Below are positions 58,853 through 64,000 of a stretch of 64,000 nt of DNA, one piece after another; position 1 is the first letter of the stretch; every line of letters begins with the position of its first letter. This DNA is from CAYNGH01 sp964396845 (GTDB taxonomy: Bacteria; Vulcanimicrobiota; JAJTBE01; CAYNGH01): NCBI GenBank assembly GCA_964396845.1, contig CAYNGH010000001.1, positions 29,778 through 93,777 of the forward strand, written 5' to 3'. The notes under the pieces are model-generated. The model worked only from the letters and a program-made list of their open reading frames with translations, was not told where the DNA came from and did not search any database. The translations under genes were made by a program, and so were the position numbers.

Positions 58853-60536
58853 TCTGCAAAAAAAAATCAAGAGGCGAAAAATTCGCAACCGGCTGATTGT
58901 CGGGATAATCATCATCGTCATAGCAGTCCTGGTGGCGTTATATTTGATTAATGAGAAAAAAGGGAAGGAACTGGTTTTTGACACCGTCACGGTATCCCGG
59001 GGCAAGCTTACATCCACGGTGTCCTCCACGGGGACCCTGTCGCCGGTGAGTACCGTTGATGTGGGAAGCCAGGTTTCCGGCACCATCGAGGCGGTTCATG
59101 TAGATTTTAACGAACGGGTCAATAAAGGGCAAATTCTGGTTCACCTGGATCCTTCCATATACAGGTCCAAGCTGGACATCGCCGAGGCCCAGCTTCGAAG
59201 CGCCCACTCCGATATGGACAGCGCCAGGGCAGAACTGGACAAAGCCAATATTGCCATCAGCAAGGCTCAGGCCGATGTTTTCTCAGCCCAGGCCAGAGTT
59301 GACGGCGACCGGGCAAACCTGATAAGAGCGGAAAGCCAGCTGACATCTTCTCAAACAGATGTAAAAAAAGCTGAAGCCCAGATGAACAATGACCTTGCCG
59401 AATACAATCGGGCCCAGGAGCTTTTCCGCCGGGATCTTGTTTCGGCATCGGAAAAGGAAAAGGCATATACCCTTTATCTGGTTTCCCAGGCCGGTTATGA
59501 ATCCGCCCTTGCCGGGGTGAAAGTAGCCGGAGCCAATATCAACGCAGCCAGATCAACCCTGAATGCATCCATTGCCAACCTGACTTCAGCCCGCACTACC
59601 GAGGATACTGCCCGGGCCAATGCCCGTTCAGCCCAGGCCAGGATTGCCAGCGCCCAGGCATCAATTCAGCAGGCCCAGGGCCGGGTGGATGAGGCTGTAG
59701 TCAACATCAACTACTGCACCATCCGCTCTCCCATTGACGGTGTGGTTATCAATCGCAAGATTGAACCGGGCCAGACAGTGGCGGCATCATTCCAGACGCC
59801 GGTTCTGTTGCAACTGGCGGAAAACCTCCGCAGGATGGAAGTGAAAGCTGCAGTTGACGAGGCAGACATCGGCAAGGTGAGAACCGGCCAGAAGGTGAGC
59901 TTTACAGTGGATGCCTATCCTGACGATCAGTTTGAAGGCTCTATACAGCAGGTTCGCTCTGCCCCCAATACTGACACCCAGGATAATGTGGTGACATATG
60001 ATGTGATTATCCTCACCGATAATGACGACCTGAAATTAAAACCAGGCATGACCGCCAACATTGACATTACCGTGGATGAGAAGGATGATATACTCCTGGT
60101 TTCCAACAGTGCCATGCGCTTCAGGCCCAACCGTTTTCCAAATTTTCCATATCCCGAAGAGGAAAAAGACCAGAAACCCGGAGATAAAGATGAAGATAAG
60201 TCCGGCACAGCTGAAAAAACCGGGGAAAAGAACCAGGCAGGCCCCCGGGGTCAGGGTAACCGGGGCAACAAAGGTGCCCGCGGAGAAAAGGGAGGCAGAC
60301 CCGGCGGTAACAACAGAGTCAGCATCTGGGTGCTCTCCGATGAAAAACCCCGGCAGGTGGAGATTGTTCTTGGTATCACCGATAACGAAAATACTGAGGT
60401 TGTATCCGGCGACCTGAAGGAAGGCATGGAGGTTATTGTTGATGCCATGACCCGCAAGGAGAAAAAGGCCAAAGACAAGACCGCTAATGCTACTGCCGGC
60501 AGCGGTTCAAGAAGGAGAGGCCATGTCCGGTTCTGA
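58842..60536 (+). CDS. MacA-like periplasmic adaptor (HlyD family)
   Basis: An N-terminal membrane helix (LIVGIIIIVIAVLVALYLI) anchors it. The lipoyl half (SSTGTLSPVSTVDVGSQVSGTIEAVHVDFNERVNKGQILVHLD) and TIRSPIDGVVINRKIEPGQTVAASFQTPVLLQLAENL flank a very long coiled hairpin (~105-285, AQASIQQAQGRVDEA). Later comes a beta-barrel domain with DAYPDDQFEGSIQQV. Between residues ~445 and ~490 a highly charged Gly/Lys/Asp-rich insert (KDQKPGDKDEDKSG, GNRGNKGARGEKGGRPG) is not usual for adaptors. GGAG six bases before ATG 58842 sets the start. The pump likely exports lipids, peptides or toxins. Confidence 0.92.
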   Translation: MENDLQKKIKRRKIRNRLIVGIIIIVIAVLVALYLINEKKGKELVFDTVTVSRGKLTSTVSSTGTLSPVSTVDVGSQVSGTIEAVHVDFNERVNKGQILVHLDPSIYRSKLDIAEAQLRSAHSDMDSARAELDKANIAISKAQADVFSAQARVDGDRANLIRAESQLTSSQTDVKKAEAQMNNDLAEYNRAQELFRRDLVSASEKEKAYTLYLVSQAGYESALAGVKVAGANINAARSTLNASIANLTSARTTEDTARANARSAQARIASAQASIQQAQGRVDEAVVNINYCTIRSPIDGVVINRKIEPGQTVAASFQTPVLLQLAENLRRMEVKAAVDEADIGKVRTGQKVSFTVDAYPDDQFEGSIQQVRSAPNTDTQDNVVTYDVIILTDNDDLKLKPGMTANIDITVDEKDDILLVSNSAMRFRPNRFPNFPYPEEEKDQKPGDKDEDKSGTAEKTGEKNQAGPRGQGNRGNKGARGEKGGRPGGNNRVSIWVLSDEKPRQVEIVLGITDNENTEVVSGDLKEGMEVIVDAMTRKEKKAKDKTANATAGSGSRRRGHVRF

Positions 60537-61338
60537 TGCTCCAGAGTCCATACCGGTGAAAGGTTCAAACAATACCATCGTAAAGGTCAGCGACCTGGCA
60601 AAATCCTACTCCCTGGGGGAGATTCAGGTCAAGGCCCTTCGAGGGATCTCCATCGAGGTTCATCGGGGAGAGTTTGTAGCGGTCATGGGGCCCTCGGGTT
60701 CAGGGAAGTCCACATTCATGAATATTCTGGGCTGTCTTGACATTCCCACCTCGGGGCAATATCTCCTGGATGGGGTGGATGTATCCCGGATGACCTCCGA
60801 TGAGCTGGCATCAATACGAAACTTGAAGCTGGGGTTTGTGTTTCAGGGTTTCAACCTTCTGGCCCGTACTTCCGCAGTGGAAAATGTGGAACTGCCCCTG
60901 CTCTACTCCACCAGGGTGGATCCGGATCTCCGGGAAGACATGGCACTTTCTGCTTTGGAATCTGTTGGCCTACGGGATCGGGCCCATCACATGCCTTCAC
61001 AGCTTTCAGGAGGCGAACAGCAGAGGGTTGCCATCGCCCGGGCCCTGGTGAACCAGCCCGCCATCATCCTTGCCGACGAACCCACAGGAAACCTTGATAC
61101 AAAGACCAGTTTTGAGATAATGAAAATATTTCAAGACCTCAACATTAAAAATAATATCACCATAATAATGGTCACTCACGAAACAGATATATCCCGTTTT
61201 GCCCGGAGGATTGTGGTTTTGCGGGATGGATCCTTGAGAAAAGACGAACCGGTGGCAGATCAGCTTCTGGCGGGGGAATTGCTGGAGAAGGGTGATTTTT
61301 CCATCAATGGTCAGAGTGTGAAGGGCGGATGTGATTGA
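60523..61338 (+). CDS. MacB-type ABC transporter ATP-binding protein
   Basis: Walker [10 protein letters not shown], signature [15 protein letters not shown], Walker [13 protein letters not shown] and H-loop VTHE are all present, with the LolD/MacB Q-loop FQGFNLL. A ~25-residue N-terminal extension precedes the domain. AAGGAGAGGCC directly before ATG 60523 sets the start, which overlaps the adaptor by 14 bp. Unlike MacB, ATPase and permease are separate polypeptides. It drives the mechanotransmission-type export with the two permeases. Confidence 0.96.
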   Translation: MSGSDAPESIPVKGSNNTIVKVSDLAKSYSLGEIQVKALRGISIEVHRGEFVAVMGPSGSGKSTFMNILGCLDIPTSGQYLLDGVDVSRMTSDELASIRNLKLGFVFQGFNLLARTSAVENVELPLLYSTRVDPDLREDMALSALESVGLRDRAHHMPSQLSGGEQQRVAIARALVNQPAIILADEPTGNLDTKTSFEIMKIFQDLNIKNNITIIMVTHETDISRFARRIVVLRDGSLRKDEPVADQLLAGELLEKGDFSINGQSVKGGCD

Positions 61339-61341
61339 CCC

Positions 61342-62550
61342 ATGGATATATGGATGACCATACGCCTGGCTTTTAGAACTCTTTACCGTAATAAGATGCG
61401 TACGGCCCTGACCATGCTGGGTATGATCATCGGTGTGGGGGCGGTGGTGGCCATGCTGAGCATCGGCGAGGGAGCCCGCCGGCAGGTTCTCTCCACCATT
61501 GAGGCATCGGGCACAAATGTTATTTCCATATTCTCATGGAAAATTACCGAAGAGGGCCGGATGGAGCATTACCGCACCCTTACCATCGAGGACGGCGAAG
61601 CCATCAAACGTTCTTCCCGATATGTCACCCTGTTCACTCCGGAATATTCCACAAAGCTGAATGCAGTTTACCGCAACTACAGCTGGGAGGCGGATATTTC
61701 CGGCGGTTCCGAGGACTTTATTGACCTGCGGGGACGGGAACTACTTAGCGGTCGGAATTTTACCCTGTCCGAGGTTCGTTCTGCCTCTCCCGTGGCCATT
61801 GTTGGCACCCGGATAGTGGAGGAGATGTTTGAAGGTGATGACCCCATCGGCCAGAGCATCCGCCTGCGCCAGTCCCCCTTCACCATTATCGGAGTGCTTA
61901 AGGCGAAAGGCGATGCCGGCTGGCTGGGGGATCTGGATAATATCATCCTGATACCCTATACCGCATACGAACGGAAGATTCGTCGCCAAAGGAGAATCTG
62001 GAGAATTTCCGTGGCCACAAATAACCGGGAAGATTCAGAAAAAGCCCGGGATGATATTGTTGCCATTCTTCGCCAGCGTCACCGTCTGAAGGAAACAGAC
62101 GAAGACGACTTCACTATCCGCACCCAGGAGGACCGTATTGAATCCGCCCAGGAATCCAACAAGGTGCTGACAATCCTGTTGGGGTCCATCGGCTCGGTTT
62201 CCCTGTTGGTGGGGGGTATCGGCATTATGAATATCATGCTGGTATCAGTGACCGAGAGAATGAGAGAGATCGGCATCCGCATGGCCATCGGCGCCCGGCA
62301 GAAAGATATATTGATTCAGTTTCTGGTGGAGGCCATGTTGATTTCCTTTATCGGCGGGATACTGGGAATCCTGCTGGGGGTAGCCAGTTCACAACTGTTT
62401 GCCCGGTTCAGCCAGTGGAAAACTTTTGTTTCCCCTCAGTCGATAATCTATTCTTTCCTGTTCTCTGCTGTTGTGGGGATATTCTTCGGTTTTTACCCTG
62501 CCTGGAAAGCGTCAAAATTAAACCCCATAAAAACCCTGCGCAGGGAATAG
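61342..62550 (+). CDS. MacB/FtsX-type ABC permease, first copy
   Basis: The protein has four membrane helices: one near the N-terminus (ALTMLGMIIGVGAVVAMLSIGEGARRQVL) and three at the end, with a ~250-residue periplasmic MacB-PCD domain between. The motif LLVGGIGIMNIMLVSVTERMREIGIRMAIGARQKDI and YPAWKASKLNPIKTLRRE ending are family marks. ATG 61342 follows a GGCGGATGTGATTGA stretch after the ATPase gene. It is paralogous to the next gene, and together they presumably form a heterodimer. Confidence 0.95.
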   Translation: MDIWMTIRLAFRTLYRNKMRTALTMLGMIIGVGAVVAMLSIGEGARRQVLSTIEASGTNVISIFSWKITEEGRMEHYRTLTIEDGEAIKRSSRYVTLFTPEYSTKLNAVYRNYSWEADISGGSEDFIDLRGRELLSGRNFTLSEVRSASPVAIVGTRIVEEMFEGDDPIGQSIRLRQSPFTIIGVLKAKGDAGWLGDLDNIILIPYTAYERKIRRQRRIWRISVATNNREDSEKARDDIVAILRQRHRLKETDEDDFTIRTQEDRIESAQESNKVLTILLGSIGSVSLLVGGIGIMNIMLVSVTERMREIGIRMAIGARQKDILIQFLVEAMLISFIGGILGILLGVASSQLFARFSQWKTFVSPQSIIYSFLFSAVVGIFFGFYPAWKASKLNPIKTLRRE

Positions 62551-62566
62551 AAAGGAGAGGAAAAAA

Positions 62567-63778
62567 CTGGATATCTGGGCACTGATGAAAACTGCAACCC
62601 GAGCCCTTGTACGTAACAAGGTTCGCACACTTTTAACTATGCTGGGCATTATCATCGGCGTAGGCGCAGTTATCACTATGCTTTCCATCACTGCCGGCGC
62701 CGAAAGACAGATAATGGCCAATATTCAATCCATGGGAAACAATGCCATGTTCATTTCCCACAACTGGCAACAGACCAGTAGCAGTAGGGGTGTACAAATG
62801 GTAAGCCTCGACGAGAAGGATGCCGAAGCCATCGAGAAGGAATGCCGGCATGTCCTGTATTGTTCCCCCCGGATGGTGAGCCCCATAAGTCTTGTCCAGG
62901 GCAACCGCAGTCACAACACCAATGCCCAGGGAGGCACCGAGAACATGGACTATATTTATGGTTGGAAGGTGGATCAGGGCCGTTTTGTCACTCGGAGCGA
63001 GGTAATCTCCGGAGCCAAGGTATGCGTCATCGGAACCCTGGTGGAAGAAGCCCTGTTTAATGCCGGCGAAGATCCTGTCAACAGGTTTGTACGAATCAAC
63101 CGCATCCCTTTCCGGGTTGTAGGAGTCTTTGAGTCCAGAGGTGCCTCCGGAGGGATGCAGGATCAGGACGATCTTGTTTTCATACCTTATTCCACCATGC
63201 AACAGAGAATCCGCCGTCAGCACAGGATGAGGCTGGTGGCCAGCGCCCAGTCCCTGGAAGACCTTGCTCCCGCCAAGGAAGAAGTTCTCCAGCTCCTGGC
63301 TCAGCGTCACCGGATAAAGGGAGATCCCGAACAGGCCATCTCGGTTCGCACTCAAGAAGAAATCATGGAAATGGTCAAGCAGTTCACTAACACTTTCACC
63401 CTGTTCCTGGGAGCTGTAGCTTCCATATCACTGCTGGTGGGAGGAATCGGCATCATGAACATCATGCTGGTTTCAGTGAATGAGCGGATCCGGGAAATCG
63501 GCATCCGCATGGCCCTGGGAGCAAAATCCCGGGATATTTTAGGGCAATTCCTCATCGAATCGATTACCCTGTCAATCCTGGGAGGCCTCCTGGGAATTCT
63601 CCTGGGCTACGGGGCTTCCTCGGTGGTGGGAAGAATCACCACCTGGAAAGTTTATATATCAGCTTTTTCCGTGGTTCTTTCCATCTCCTTTGCATCCCTG
63701 GTGGGGATATTCTTCGGTTTTTACCCTGCATGGAAAGCGTCAAAACTGGATCCCATCCAGGCCCTGCGACATGAATGA
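62567..63778 (+). CDS. MacB/FtsX-type ABC permease, second copy, probable CTG start
   Basis: The fold and motifs are as in the previous gene: TLLTMLGIIIGVGAVITMLSI, a periplasmic PCD domain, LLVGGIGIMNIMLVSVNERIREIGIRMALGAKSRDIL and YPAWKASKLDPIQALRHE at the end. The N-terminus aligned with the first copy (MDIW) reads LDIW here, from a CTG at 62567 with GGAGAGG six bases ahead; the first ATG in frame is 62585 and lacks a site. I take CTG as the likely start. The stretch encoding FFGFYPAWKASK is nearly identical at the DNA level in both genes, suggesting gene conversion. Confidence 0.93.
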   Translation: MDIWALMKTATRALVRNKVRTLLTMLGIIIGVGAVITMLSITAGAERQIMANIQSMGNNAMFISHNWQQTSSSRGVQMVSLDEKDAEAIEKECRHVLYCSPRMVSPISLVQGNRSHNTNAQGGTENMDYIYGWKVDQGRFVTRSEVISGAKVCVIGTLVEEALFNAGEDPVNRFVRINRIPFRVVGVFESRGASGGMQDQDDLVFIPYSTMQQRIRRQHRMRLVASAQSLEDLAPAKEEVLQLLAQRHRIKGDPEQAISVRTQEEIMEMVKQFTNTFTLFLGAVASISLLVGGIGIMNIMLVSVNERIREIGIRMALGAKSRDILGQFLIESITLSILGGLLGILLGYGASSVVGRITTWKVYISAFSVVLSISFASLVGIFFGFYPAWKASKLDPIQALRHE

Positions 63779-63792
63779 GAATCTCGAAATAC

Positions 63793-63866
63793 TCTCACCC
63801 CATTTGGAATGGGGGAACATGAGTCGTGATTGTCATGATCCTTGGGACATAACTATCGGGCCGTTG
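63793..63866. repeat. Dispersed ~75-bp repeat, copy B
   Basis: CACCCCATTTGGAATGGGG can form a hairpin, followed by AGTCGTGATTGTCAT and CTATCGGGCCGT, in the same order as copy A at 14951-15030. Confidence 0.55.
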
Positions 63867-63879
63867 TTTATGTATCGGT

Positions 63880-63919
63880 GGGCGTTGTCAGGCGTTTTTA
63901 GGCGTTGTTAGGTTTTGTT
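63880..63919 (+). repeat. Four 10-bp tandem units
   Basis: GGGCGTTGTC, AGGCGTTTTT, AGGCGTTGTT and AGGTTTTGTT follow each other directly. The remaining bases to the window end hold no reading frame I trust. Confidence 0.6.
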
Positions 63920-64000
63920 TTCCTTAAATTCATCTTCCGGTTGATTGAAAGCTGTCGCCGGAAGGGTGGTTGTTGCATGTGAACTGTGGAGCAATCCCTT

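Noticed and set aside
63880..63919. CRISPR array
   Set aside because: Units are 10 bp and adjacent, with no spacers.

Overview
The window is bacterial chromosome, gene-dense, with a GC content a little above 50 % by eye. The cell is a flagellated diderm: it has L- and P-ring genes (flgH, flgI), a TolC/MacA-type efflux set, a lipoprotein and L,D-transpeptidase-like and NamZ-like wall genes. A UGA codon is read as selenocysteine in a peroxiredoxin, so the host must encode Sec machinery elsewhere. I cannot name the phylum. The FliW/CsrA pair, the many zinc-ribbon, TPR and PQQ-repeat proteins and the B12-radical SAM proteins suggest an anaerobic or microaerophilic lineage outside the well-studied proteobacteria.

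Region 1-36 kb is a mosaic of short operons on both strands. It holds a truncated B12-binding radical SAM gene behind a degenerate enolase-fold gene, then hpf, a TPR protein, the exported seleno-peroxiredoxin with a visible SECIS hairpin, wecB, namZ-like and S41 protease genes. Next come envelope and glycan genes (FAD oxidoreductase, YfhO-like membrane protein, methyltransferase, GT2), class II aldolase, queD, a lone receiver domain, a membrane/spermidine-synthase/TPR fusion and a zinc-ribbon Ser/Thr kinase with a PQQ-like propeller. These are followed by a TIM-barrel isomerase, a geranylgeranyl-reductase-like flavoprotein, a YgjP-like peptidase, uridine kinase, a BON lipoprotein, an aldehyde dehydrogenase, an APC permease and a second B12-radical SAM protein. 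Several AT-rich intergenic gaps carry decayed repeated elements.

Region 36.4-56 kb is a flagellar island. On the minus strand are fliQ-fliR-flhB-flhA-fliA, fliC-fliD-fliS-fliT and flgF-flgG-flgA-flgH-flgI. On the plus strand are csrA, HDOD-flgM-flgN-flgK-flgL-fliW and fliJ. Two good sigma-28 promoters lie back to back between flgF and the HDOD gene, and a third lies upstream of fliC. The fliC leader carries two CsrA-like motifs, one on the Shine-Dalgarno, so the FliW-CsrA-flagellin partner switch known from Bacillus can be inferred. flhB has an in-frame TAA upstream of its cytoplasmic domain. fliP, flhF and flhG are not where they are often found.

Region 56-64 kb has a PfkB-type sugar kinase on the minus strand, then a plus-strand tripartite efflux operon: TolC-like outer-membrane protein, MacA-like adaptor, MacB-type ATPase and two paralogous permeases, the second apparently starting at CTG. 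The last 220 bp hold a repeat shared with the 15.0-kb gap and a short 10-bp tandem array.
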